A DNA stretch of 64,000 nt from Artocarpus heterophyllus (lineage: Eukaryota > Streptophyta > Magnoliopsida > Rosales > Moraceae), in assembly GCA_025403435.1 (NCBI GenBank), contig CM046339.1:1752212-1816211 (forward strand), given 5' to 3'. Below the pieces are notes generated by a model. The model made no database searches, was not told where the DNA came from, and saw nothing but the letters and a program-made list of their open reading frames with translations. The position numbers and the translations under genes were made by a program. Shown in pieces: positions 25,791 to 35,663 of this stretch (positions within the stretch are counted from its first letter, which is position 1; the number at the start of each line of letters is the position of its first letter).

Positions 25791-26498
25791 GCCAATCGAG
25801 ACAGGCAAACGGCCAATAATACGAATTTTGTGGGCCAATGGAATTTTGAGTACATGTTATTCCAAACGCAAAAAGACAAGAGAAAAGCAAGCTTCCTACA
25901 TCAAAGATATTGCCAACGTCAAAAGGTGCAGCAAATCAAACTTTTGTTTTTACCAAACGAAGCAAAGCACACTACTGCCATTGCAGTGCGCCACGTGAGT
26001 TGTACAGATGAGCCATATGAGCCACATCACATCACATCAACAGCATGCGCAATTCATCTTCTTTTGTTTTTTTCCTTTTTCGAACTTTTATGGCTTTGAT
26101 CGATCGGGCTTTTTTAGAGTGCCTGAAAATAAAGTTTTAAATTTAAATATTGTTAAATTTTTATGTTATAGTATGTAAAGAAGTTATATAATAGTATATT
26201 TTTATTTTTTTATTATAATATATTGTAATATTTTTTTATTGTATATTATAATATAAAAGATGTTTATATTATAATAATTAAAACTGTAGTGTTAGAAAAA
26301 ACTTTTTAACCACTTTTATTTTGAACCCCTTTTGTGTACGTGACATTCATCTAATTAGGCTTTACACGTAGTTAACATTGATTGCGTCTCTGGTTTATGC
26401 CTTTCTCATCTTTCAATTAACCCTATATGAGGCCCTTTTGCTCCTTTTTTTTTTTCCCTTGCATTTCCATCTCTCTCTTTCTCCCTCTCTCTCATATT
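25791..26498. promoter_or_regulatory. Upstream region of the defensin gene
   Basis: Unique DNA after the duplication border. A possible TATA box (CTATATGA) lies near 26,421, about 75 bp before the ATG, followed by a C/T-rich leader (TCTCTCTTTCTCCCTCTCTC) typical of plant 5' UTRs. 26,110-26,300 is a very AT-rich MITE-like stretch. Confidence 0.4.
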
Positions 26499-27846
26499 AT
26501 GGGGCGTTCTATGCGTTTGCTTTCCATGGTTTTCCTGCTCCTGCTGCTGGTGGCTACTGGTATGATCTTTTTCTCTGACGTTACATTCTATTTGGTTTCT
26601 GAAATTTATTTTGTTCTTTATAAGATAAGCGTCTTTTTGATGCATTTCAACGAGAAAGTGAAGACTGTTTTAGTCCACTTCTGCTATGGCTCTCATTATC
26701 ACTATATATACATAGATAGGACGTCTAGCAAAAAGAGTTCTAATTCAAGCAATAAATTTTTTTTTATATTTTATAGTTAAAAAAAAAAAATTGTTACAAT
26801 ATAAAGTTGTTATATTATTTCTTATCAAAATTAGTTTTAACTATTAATCTAGCTCATTTTGTCAAACACATAAAAAATATTTTTTTGAGAAGAGTTTAGA
26901 TGAATATGTTCTAACAACTTTTTTTTATATATCAATATTGCACATTTAAGGGTAATACAACTTGAATAAGTACTTTGAAAGTTAGTGTGACATAAGCTAT
27001 TATTTTAATAAGATGTTTAAAATGATGTTTAAGAGAGTAGTTTAAATCATCAATTTGGGTTAAAGAATTGTAGCATAAAAGAGCTTTATATTGTAATCTT
27101 TTTAATGTAATTAAAATTATTGGTTTAAACTACTCTTCTAAATACCCTACAATTGTGGCATAAACGAACATATTTTATACAAAAATAACATAACATCTAA
27201 TTTTCTTTATATTCTTTTTTTTTTCAAAGCGAGCTTATGATTTTTTTAAAAGAGAACAGCTTAAATCCTTACAACTCACGCACACATGAATGACTAATAA
27301 ATGGAGATTTTTCTAAGTAAAAACATTAGAAAAATTCATTGAAAACATGAAATAAGCACTAAGTTTCTATTTGGTTTATTAATTTGAACATGAAGTTTTT
27401 ATTTAAACTTAATTTTTGTGAGGGAAAAATATGATTCAAATTGTTGTTTAAGCCTGTCAACCAATTGGGGATGTAAATCCCTTGTCGGAGCTGCTAATTG
27501 TTGATAAAATATATATAGTACTTCTTATTTCTATTTTTTTTTTAAAAAAACGCAATTCTAATCAAACCATGGTCATGCACATAAAAAACCCCACACTAAG
27601 GCCAAAGAACCTTAGGCGGCACAGAGGAAAAATGCTTCCTATTTACTTATTGTATTCACTCTCAATATTTCAACAGAGATGGGGCCAAAGCTTGGGGAGG
27701 CGAGGACCTGCGAATCTGCGAGCCATCGGTTCAAGGGACCGTGCGTGAGGAAGAGCAACTGTGCTAACGTTTGCCGAACTGAGGGCTTTCAGGGAGGCCT
27801 TTGCCGGGGGTTCCGCCGCCGATGCTTCTGCACCAAACATTGCTAA
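26499..27846 (+). CDS. Plant defensin (gamma-thionin family), two exons
   Basis: Exon 1 is 26,499-26,559 and encodes a hydrophobic secretion signal ([20 protein letters not shown]). Exon 2 is 27,677-27,846. The GT-AG intron falls inside the signal-peptide end, the standard position in plant defensin genes. The product is 76 residues. The mature part starts near RTCES and holds eight cysteines in the defensin spacing, with the gamma-core [10 protein letters not shown] and a C-terminal RCFCTKHC. Defensins are secreted, disulfide-stabilised antimicrobial peptides of the cell wall space. The arginine-rich gamma-core suggests membrane-lipid interaction, by family analogy. The 1.1-kb intron carries transposon-like inserts. 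A polyadenylation signal AATAAA lies at 28,042. The gene is intact and sits as a single copy between duplicated blocks. Confidence 0.93.
27028..27142. repeat. Inverted repeat in the defensin intron
   Basis: TTTAAGAGAGTAGTTTAAA (27,028-27,046) pairs with TTTAAACTACTCTTCTAAA (27,124-27,142) with one mismatch. With its AT-rich centre it is probably a small MITE that would fold into a hairpin in the pre-mRNA. Confidence 0.6.
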
Positions 27847-28041
27847 GTTTGAGGATATATTAATGTCGCTCTGTATCTGCATGGTTGGAGAAGATCATTC
27901 CTAGAAGCTTATGATCACTCTAATAAATGACTAGACTCTCAGTATTTTGTGTTTACCTTTCTTGTTCCGTGTGGTTTGCCTTGTCATGGTCTTGTGCTAT
28001 TCATTTCAACTTTTCTTTTTGTACAACTTTTCTTCTCTATA

Positions 28042-28047
28042 AATAAA
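28042..28047 (+). terminator. Probable polyadenylation signal of the defensin gene
   Basis: AATAAA, about 195 bp after the stop codon, in a T-rich 3' UTR. Confidence 0.5.
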
Positions 28048-28572
28048 GAGAGATATTACAGAAAGAGTTCTCGGACTCTTTACAGATGATTTTCTGGTTC
28101 TACACTTATTATTATTATTATTATTAATATTATGCTCTTGAACTCTTAAAAATAATATGGAAAAGGAAGAAAGCTAACAAAGGGCCTTAAAAAATTCAAC
28201 GAAAGAGGTCATGTGCATAGACATAGGTGCAGAGGCCTTTAAAAAAATTAATAATAGCGTGACCGTATTAAGTTATAATTGATCTTTTTATAACATAAGA
28301 TTATGAATAAAAGAACGGATGGTTAAGAAATTTGAAGGTTAATAAAAGAACGGAGGGTTAAGAAATTTTGTTTAGCAATTTAAAAAGAAAAATTGCATAA
28401 ATAATTAAAGATATATGCATTTGTTTTATTTTAGCCTTTGATATTTATTTTTTAGGCCTAATTATTTAAAATTTATGAAATATATAATTTAACTCTTTAA
28501 ATGAAATACTGCTTGTAAGGTGTAGGCGGTTAGATTTGATCAAAATTATTTTATATAAATCAATATATATAA
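28048..28572. other. No gene seen between defensin and copy 2
   Basis: AT-rich, with a short ATT microsatellite near 28,107-28,125 and two GAACGGA(T/G)GGTTAAGAAATTT repeats around 28,312-28,370. Confidence 0.5.
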
Positions 28573-30059
28573 TTTGAGAAGCATTCAAAGAAAGCATAAA
28601 TCTCAAGATTTTTAATTGCTAATAAATTAATCTTTTCGTTCGTGTAAGATGACGAAAAGTTTCAGTTTGGTTAATGTGTTATAGATCTGAAGTTGCAATC
28701 AATATTCCTAGTTCACATAGTATGTTCTTGTGATTTTCTTTTTTTTCTTGGGACATCGTGCACACAATATGCTTCTTTCCCATGCATGTTTACCAGAGCG
28801 ATCATTTAACTGATAGTTTCTAGTGCAAGCCGCCATATATTCTCTCTCGCCGGCCCTTTGATTATTAGAATCGTTTCCCGAATTGAATGGCTGATTTGAT
28901 TTCAGATACCCCAGTAGTTGCAGATAAGACTGTAGCAAAGAAGATGAGGAAGTGTTGGAAGCAGTTGCAGCTTCTATAGAAAAATATAAAAGACACAAGT
29001 GGACTGAGTTTGAAGATGAAAATCTTACAAACCCGGAGGAGATAATATGCCAAGATAAGAAGCCTAGTTAACCACCTTTGCTAGAAGAACCCAAGGGTGA
29101 TAAGACCCTTCTATGTAGGTTTGGAGTCCGTCTTCCAGATAGCCGCAGGGTGCAGAGGAATTTCTTCCAAACTGATCCAAGTCATGTAAGAATTGATTTT
29201 TTTTTTTTTTTTTTTAATAAGAAACAAAGATTTCATTAAAATCAAAAGAATGAAATGTACAGAGAGGAAGGACAAGGAGTTCTTTTAAAAACAGAAGACT
29301 AGAGAAACAGAAGTTTCAAAACAAAACAAACCAAAGTAAACAGAACAAAGAGTAATCTAATCTGTCAGAACTGCATTCCAATCCCTCAAAAGATGAGAAA
29401 AGGAAAACCCCTGAAAGTCTTTACTCATAGATGCCCAAATAGTGGCCCTATATTTAGCTATCTCCCAAATCTGCTTGCACTCCACATCTTCAGATTTATC
29501 AAAAATTCGTTTATTCCTTTCGACTGGGTGAATGACCATTTTCCAAAGAATCTTGCATGGCTTATTCCTATCGACCATAGAGTTAACCGTAATCAAATCA
29601 TTAATGTTTTGAGGGACCACCCACATGAAACCAAAATCTATCAAAATTCTCCCCCAAATGTTGCTAGCTAAAGAACAAGGAAGAAAAATATGATCAAGAG
29701 ATTTCCTAATGATTCCTGCATAAAACATACCACTCAGGAGAGATACAGGTAAGGCTTCCTTCCTTGCAACATATCTTGAATGTCCAGTTTACCAAGAGCA
29801 AGTAGCCAACTGTGGACTTTGATATTACCTTGAATGAAGTTATGCTTGCACTTCTTGGATCATTAAAATCGTAATTAAATTCTTTGTTTTGCAGGTGCTA
29901 TGGTCATTCTGCTATTCTCAACTGGCAGAAGCCGAGACAAGGCCATTTCGCTTGACGGAAGCAATTCCAGGAGCTTCAAAGTCCTTGGATTATGGTACTC
30001 AGTTGACTTTTGAAGAGTCTGGCCTTGCCAACACTATGATTTCCGTTTCATGGGAGTGA
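28573..30059 (+). pseudogene. PUX7: Truncated PUX7 pseudogene (exons 9-10)
   Basis: The exon 9 equivalent (28,906-29,185) has a one-base insertion early (ACTGTAGC against ACTAGC), stops (CTATAG, GTTAACC) and several codon losses. The ubiquitin-interacting and linker parts are therefore destroyed and the acceptor of a functional frame is gone. The exon 10 equivalent (29,895-30,059) is almost unchanged, with an intact AG acceptor and the terminal ...MISVSWE. No upstream exons exist, so it cannot make a PUX7 protein. The flanking 3' UTR is also conserved, which makes it a candidate for gene conversion with the functional copy. Confidence 0.88.
29195..29820 (-). mobile_element. LINE fragment in the PUX7 pseudogene intron
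   Basis: Same insertion as 14,600-15,470. It begins after a T-run at 29,199-29,216, and the minus-strand frame 29,357-29,728 reads DHIFLPCSLASNIWGRILID and, further on, ERNKRIFDKSEDV, the tail of a LINE zf-RVT region. Shorter than the copy 1 fragment. Confidence 0.7.
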
Positions 30060-30916
30060 AACGACGTTAAGCATTGTATTGAACTACAACTTATTTCTGT
30101 TCGGGTTTCGGTAAGATTTTTGTATTGTCGCTTCTTTTTACCGTCTCTTCGTCACTTCGAAGTCTGTTGTTATTTATATATGTTGTTGATTATGTACATA
30201 CTCTAAACTATACAGTTGTTTATGTTTATTTGTTGCTGTCTTTACCCAAATTTTTTCGTACCAGTTGTCGTTCCAGAAGCATCAGACGTTGGCTGACGTG
30301 TTTGATCATTTTTTTAAAGTGTTTGATCATTATTTTCCCTTACCTAATTATAGAGAAGTTGAATTTTGTTTAATTTGAATATTTTAGAAGGGAGAAGATG
30401 CGGTTTGTAGCGCGTGATTCAAGGGTTGTTAGCCAAGTATTGTTGATGTGTATGGCTGCAACTTTGGGATGGGCATAAGCGATCATATGCCTGGTTATAC
30501 CAAACTTGACCCCATTCCAATAAACAATTCTTGTTTTATACTTTTAATTTTGGGTTATTGATATCTGTACCTTTAAATATTAAGGAGTCTCTCTTATTTT
30601 GCTTTTTTAAACTTTAAATATTATTATTTTACCTTTTAAATTTTTAAAACTTCTCCCTTTATCTCTTGTATTTTTGCTTTTTTATTTAAAATAGATGAAT
30701 TTAAGACTACGTGATTTATACATTGCCTATATAAAAGGGTAAAAATAAGATTTTATTACTTTTAAGTTTTGTTTTACGTTTACACTTTTAATCAATTTTT
30801 TTATATTATTAATCTGAACTCTCATCTAAGTGGGTATTTGGTAGTGGTGAAAACCACTCAGTTTTCATCACAATCTCAGTTATGAGCAGCATAAAGCTCT
30901 CACATGTTACAGTAAT

Positions 30917-32893
30917 TGTAACGCCCCTATATGGGGGTTAACAGTTTTTAATGAGATAAAATAAAAATAAATAATAAAAGTAAAACCTTAAAAATAAAAT
31001 TTGCCCGGGACTTAAATAAAAACTCTCAACTCAAAAATAAAAATATAAACGACAAATAAACCACAGTTTTAATGTAGCACCTTAAATTTAATAATATAAA
31101 CTGTTGTCATCATCATTTTAACCCTCAACACATTATAATTACAGTCACAGAAAGTAACAATTGATGCTTACATTATCATGAAGAACATTCTTTACAATTG
31201 AGCAGTCCCAATGTAATATAGTTACATCGCTTCCTCAACTATATTTCTCGTAGCCACCTCACACTTAGTGAGTCCTGAAAAGATATAAACATAAGGGAAT
31301 GAGCAACACTATGCTCAGTAGAGAAAGCCATTACTCACCTTTAGGTTTTTATCATTACCACATTAAAATCTGCATGGTTAGTAAGTTACATCATATTCCA
31401 GATTATGAGGTTTATTATGATCACATCTTATGGATACCGTAGTTAATCATTACCAAGTGTCATAATTACACATTTATACAAATATTAACAATCATCATTG
31501 TTCCTAGGTATCCATCTTAAATTGAGTATCACTCAACTCATCGAAACCCAAATGGGCGCACTTGATCACCCTATAAACATTCCAAGGGTGTTCCGGTGAG
31601 GGGACATCAAGCCCCGAGTCCTCACCAAGTCGATTCCTGTACAGTGTGTTCTGGGACTTTCAACCCAAGGAAGCGTCATCGCCTTCCCCCTATTTTACCT
31701 TTTAGGGTATTCATGCCCAAGGACGTAACCGTCGCCCTCTTCATGTCTCACAATTTCTCTATATTGAATCATTATCAATAGAGTTAGTTTTCCTAACCAT
31801 GCTTCTCAATTTATAACATGTGTCAATTCATTATGTTCCTCGTCGTACAATACAAGACGAGTCCATGTCATAGTTTCATATGTGATAATCATATAATATC
31901 AGTTCAACATAGATATATATATATATTGCAGCAAAACAATCAATTTTAATTCTATAAAAACCTCACAAAAGATGAGTAATAGAATCCCTACCTTTTAAGC
32001 TTATCAACAGTCTCTTAATCTTGGAATCAATTAATGTTAGCTCCATACTCCCTTGATCCTAAGGCGTGCATAAGGACAATTAAAACTAAAGCACAACATA
32101 CAACTACATTCATAAAATTTATTTTAATTTAATCTTAGAATTTCAAGAAATAACCACTGCCCATAGAGGTATTATAAAGTTTAACAATATAAATTTTCTG
32201 TCTAGGGCATATACACTTAGACTTCATACATATGCTCCAAAATAGCAACAAACATATACTTAGGTTTAAGAACGCAAATTTGAATAATCCTTTAGTATAA
32301 AAGAAAATTTATAAATGAAAGACTAAATTTGTTCATAAGATTCTAACCTCGGATTATGGTTAGTTGGAAGCTTGAAATGGCTTCAAAACAGGTTCCTTTA
32401 CTTCGGTATGACTGAAATTCTTGCTCAAATGGAGGTGATGGTGGCTGATTTTTATGGCTGCCTTGAAGAAGTTCTCTAAGTATTTTGCTTCAGCAAAGAA
32501 ATGAGAAGAAGAGTGTGGGAACCGTGGAAGAAAAAGGAAGAAAAGATGAAGTCTTTGAAAAGAAGTGATAGAAACAATTATAGAGGAGACATGTTGAAGC
32601 ATGTCACGGAGGAAATAAAGAAAATGAGGGTCAAGAGTAGTTGGAAAAGATATCCTTATGTCTCATCTAAAGACTTTAACACACATAATGCCAATATGAC
32701 ATTTTTGAGATTTATTAGAAGTTCTAAGGCTTTTTAGTAATCATACTAAATAAATATAGGAGAATTTTAGAAAACTTAAAAATAGATAAAAATAAATATT
32801 ATAAAATAAATTTAAATGAAGCAATTTTTTTTTTATACATTAAAAATTAATTTAATTACCTCAATACCCGTTAGGAGAATAACGGGTGTCACA
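30917..32893 (-). repeat. 3' LTR of the LOG-bearing element
   Basis: In element sense it starts TGTGACACCCGTTATTCTCC and ends CATATAGGGGCGTTACA. Compared with the other LTR I found differences only at 31,817, 31,843, 31,930, 32,021 and 32,035, all transitions. Short frames within it (31,596-31,781, 32,360-32,602) are duplicated in the other LTR and are not genes. Confidence 0.93.
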
Positions 32894-32909
32894 GCTCTAC
32901 CCCCCTTAA
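32894..32909 (-). promoter_or_regulatory. Polypurine tract of the LOG-bearing element
   Basis: On the minus strand reads TTAAGGGGGGTAGAGC, directly adjoining the 3' LTR. Confidence 0.85.
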
Positions 32910-33847
32910 AGAAATTTCGTCCTCGAAATTTCAATTCTAGCAATACTAGTAAAAATTTTGATTCCATTATGATTCCAATTCCGAGTCTAAACCGTTAATG
33001 TTGTTTATCTTCCAAAGTTAAGTTATCGTATCTCCACTTATTTACTTGCATAATAAATCTTACTCCTAAATCCCTCAATGAGAGTATTTCTGACAAGTTT
33101 CAACTTGTAACACCGTATAATAGTCTAAGAATCTGATTAGGCATACATATTGACCATACCATGATTCCAGTCCTTCATTGTCCATGGACTGTGATTTACA
33201 ATCACATTTAAGGAGATTGCCAGAGAAATTTTATATACTTCATCTTTAGGTTCCTTTTCCTTTTTGAGTAAGGAAAAGTCAAATATATTTGATTTCATAC
33301 CTCAACTAATAAACTAAAACATAATCATAAAACATATATCACAAACACTTATATTCAAAACCATACATTAAACTTACTCATAGAGATATTAAACGGAATC
33401 TCAGAGTTGCAAACATACCCGACATATTTTTCATTAAACAGCTATCCTCATGACACAAACATTCAATCCAAATAATATACTCATATTTCATATAGAATAT
33501 CCCCATAACTGACTCTGGTACTTCCACATAATATTAACAGAATATTACACATTACAAACATAATACGGATACGTTTCGAGAGTACAAGGCACTCCGTACC
33601 CAGCTATCCATATCATGCATGCTTAGAGGATACAAAAACATCGATAAACAAAAGATCGGACCTTAAGAAGGATGCGTTTCGAGAGCATCAAGTACTCCGT
33701 ATCCAGCCATCCTGGCATTAGGCTCAATGAATCTAAAAGATTGAACAACAACGTACCACAAGAAACACAGAATACAAGGCAAACGGTTATTCGTAACACA
33801 CGAAATACGGACACACATGCCTACATGCCAAAGATAAAACAAAAAGA
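32910..33847 (-). other. 3' non-coding interior of the LOG-bearing element
   Basis: No reading frame. It contains two imperfect direct repeats of about 45 bp, 33,566-33,610 and 33,669-33,712, both with CGTTTCGAGAG and CTCCGTA(C/T)CCAGC words, spaced 103 bp apart just downstream of the LOG stop codon. Confidence 0.6.
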
Positions 33848-34498
33848 TTACAGATAGAGATTCAAATCAATTGGCCGCTCCCGGCTTTCCCTTTCCCATT
33901 CAAGCTTGGATGTTGCAGTGTCGGATTCTGGATGTACGATTTGCATTTTATCTATCAATTCCTCAGCTGTTGAAGCAGTGACAAAGATTTGTCTCTCTGA
34001 TTCTGTAGTGATGTTTTCTTTCACAGCGTAATCTAGAAATTTCAAAAGACCGTCATAAAAACCCTTTACGTTCAGCAGACCCAAAGGTTTGGAATAAAAG
34101 CCCAACAATTGCCCACAAGCAACTATAAATATTTCCTCAAGAGTACCTAGACCACCAGGTAATGCTATAAAAGCATCAGAATTATAGATTATGTCTTTAA
34201 AATTTTTAGGGATACTCCTGACTCCTTCTCCCTTACCTATGGCTTCCTTACAAAGGTTTCCTTCAACTGGAATATGAGGCCAAATTCTTACATCAGTAGC
34301 GTCGCTAGACCTAGCTGCTAGTGCCATATTTACCATCATTTTTATACTACCACCCCCATAGATTATGTTAATCTTCTTGTGTGCTAGGACTTGCCCTAAG
34401 TGATTTGCAGCTTCTAAATAAGCTTTATCTTTTCCAAGGCTGGAACCACAAAAGACACAGACATTCTTTATTTTCTTCGTGGACTGGGAGGTAGACAT
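33848..34498 (-). CDS. LOG: LOG-family protein (cytokinin riboside 5'-monophosphate phosphoribohydrolase-like), intronless
   Basis: 216 residues from the ATG at 34,498, the normal length of plant LOG. An upstream in-frame GTG at 34,537 is not a credible plant start. Visible motifs (numbered from MSTSQ): CVFCGSS (about 14-20), YGGGS (47-51), SDAFIALPGGLGTLEE (107-122, containing the family PGGxGTxxE signature) and KPLGLLNV (137-144). LOG enzymes release free cytokinin bases from nucleotides in the cytosol. Oddities: plant LOG genes have several introns and this copy has none, implying a processed origin. The glycine-rich stretch after YGGGS reads IKMMVN. The R-K-x-x-M segment before SDAF, which holds the catalytic arginine, reads as NFKDII. 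Hydrolase activity is therefore doubtful. It lies in sense inside a young LTR element, 643 bp downstream of the 173-residue frame. It may be translated from an LTR-driven transcript. Confidence 0.9.
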   Translation of the reverse strand: MSTSQSTKKIKNVCVFCGSSLGKDKAYLEAANHLGQVLAHKKINIIYGGGSIKMMVNMALAARSSDATDVRIWPHIPVEGNLCKEAIGKGEGVRSIPKNFKDIIYNSDAFIALPGGLGTLEEIFIVACGQLLGFYSKPLGLLNVKGFYDGLLKFLDYAVKENITTESERQIFVTASTAEELIDKMQIVHPESDTATSKLEWERESRERPIDLNLYL

Positions 34499-35141
34499 AT
34501 TTGGTTTATAGAAGTGGTTGCTTAATGTCTGCTCCACTTAGACTTCGGGTTCTACATGAGATTTTAAAGATGAGAAATATACAAAAAGGGCTAAAGAGAT
34601 AGACGAGTAGGTAATGAAAAGGTAATCCAAAGATTTAAACAAAATCTTGTGCGGATAAGAAAGTAAGATAAGGTGATTGATAGTTTACAGAAAATCTGAT
34701 TCACTTTTTGAAAAAGATTAGACTCTAATTGTATAACTTTTGACAATTGAGAACAATTCGACAGAAGACCCTCTTGACACAACTGTAGACTTTTTGACAA
34801 ATATACACCAAGTCTAGAAATTTAATATAAACGACAAATACTGTAGAACTTTTGAAATTTGAGACACAATTCTTGAAATATCTGGATAAGTTTTTCAAAA
34901 TTCAAACATATTACTGTACCGTATGTAACGTGTCTGATAAGATAATATATTTTATTATATATATATTTAAGAAAATCATAAATTAAATAAGATATTAACA
35001 CTTACTGTATCAATCTAATAATCACAATTATTTCAAACACAAAAGCAAATATTCTGAGTAAAAGAAAAACACAAACTGTTGAACATCAGCTAAAACTGCT
35101 TCAAATAAGCAAAGACTAAATAACCTTTATAGTGCGATGAC
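34499..35141 (-). other. Spacer between the two genes of the LTR element
   Basis: AT-rich, with no frame or clear splice architecture. It could serve as a 5' leader or separate promoter for the LOG-like gene, but no TATA motif stands out. Confidence 0.4.
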
Positions 35142-35663
35142 TTATTCCCCATCCAGTTTTCTTATGGCTTGGCAAACAGGATCTAGAAATACCATATTCC
35201 TGAGGCGTTGTCTTTCTGTATAAAATTTAGGCCAGAGTTTAAAAATAGCTCCTTGAACATATCCACTAGGGTGACCATGGAGAAGAGGATGGATGCTATC
35301 CAAGTTCTCCTTTGAAAGTCCATCCCTACAAAACCTTATTTTATCCTCTCTATTCGTTGACATATAACCAGGTGAAGTACATTTACCGTTACAATTTTGT
35401 CTTCCACATTTGTTACAAGTGACCACGATGGCACGAGCTCTTCTTTTCATTGCACTACGACTGGTACCCGTTCCTGGTAAACCGACATCTTGACTAAAGT
35501 CACTCGGACGGATTTTCCCCTCTATCAACATTCTCACATCACAAGGGATGCCAAAACGCATAAGAATCCACAACCGAGTAATTCTAGCCTTGTATTTCTT
35601 TCTGAGAATCTTTTGGGAGAATGATGGGAAATACTTTCTCAGATGTTGGTACTTTGGGTCCAT
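35142..35663 (-). CDS. Basic Cys-rich protein, possibly derived from a carla/vitivirus nucleic-acid-binding protein
   Basis: 173 residues, ATG to TAA, uninterrupted. A basic stretch MKRRARA (72-78) is followed at once by a four-cysteine cluster C83-x2-C86-x4-C91-x3-C95, then a Pro-Gly and an Asn about five residues on. That order (Arg-rich stretch, CxxC, second cysteine pair, PG) is what I know from the small nucleic-acid-binding proteins encoded at the 3' end of carlavirus and vitivirus genomes, which act as silencing suppressors or transcription modulators. The N-terminal 70 and C-terminal 70 residues match nothing I recognise. The finger is not the CCHC knuckle of a retroelement Gag. It lies in sense between the primer site and the LOG-like gene of the LTR element. 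Alternatives are a lineage-specific extra retroelement gene or a host zinc-finger fragment. Certain: an intact coding frame; tentative: viral origin. Confidence 0.7.
   Translation of the reverse strand: MDPKYQHLRKYFPSFSQKILRKKYKARITRLWILMRFGIPCDVRMLIEGKIRPSDFSQDVGLPGTGTSRSAMKRRARAIVVTCNKCGRQNCNGKCTSPGYMSTNREDKIRFCRDGLSKENLDSIHPLLHGHPSGYVQGAIFKLWPKFYTERQRLRNMVFLDPVCQAIRKLDGE

Noticed and set aside
25127..26099. Possible small gene in the 25-kb segment
   Set aside because: The frames are not preserved in the duplicate at 45,700-46,440 and have no recognisable motif.
31596..32737. Short frames repeated at 37,800-38,941
   Set aside because: They lie in the two identical LTRs of the LOG-bearing element, so the duplication is not evidence for coding.
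34499..34537. Extended LOG-like start at 34,537
   Set aside because: The codon there is GTG. The first ATG (34,498) gives the normal LOG length of 216 residues.
35142..35663. Retroelement Gag for the 173-residue protein
   Set aside because: No capsid-type domain, and the cysteine spacing C-x2-C-x4-C-x3-C lacks the histidine of a CCHC knuckle.
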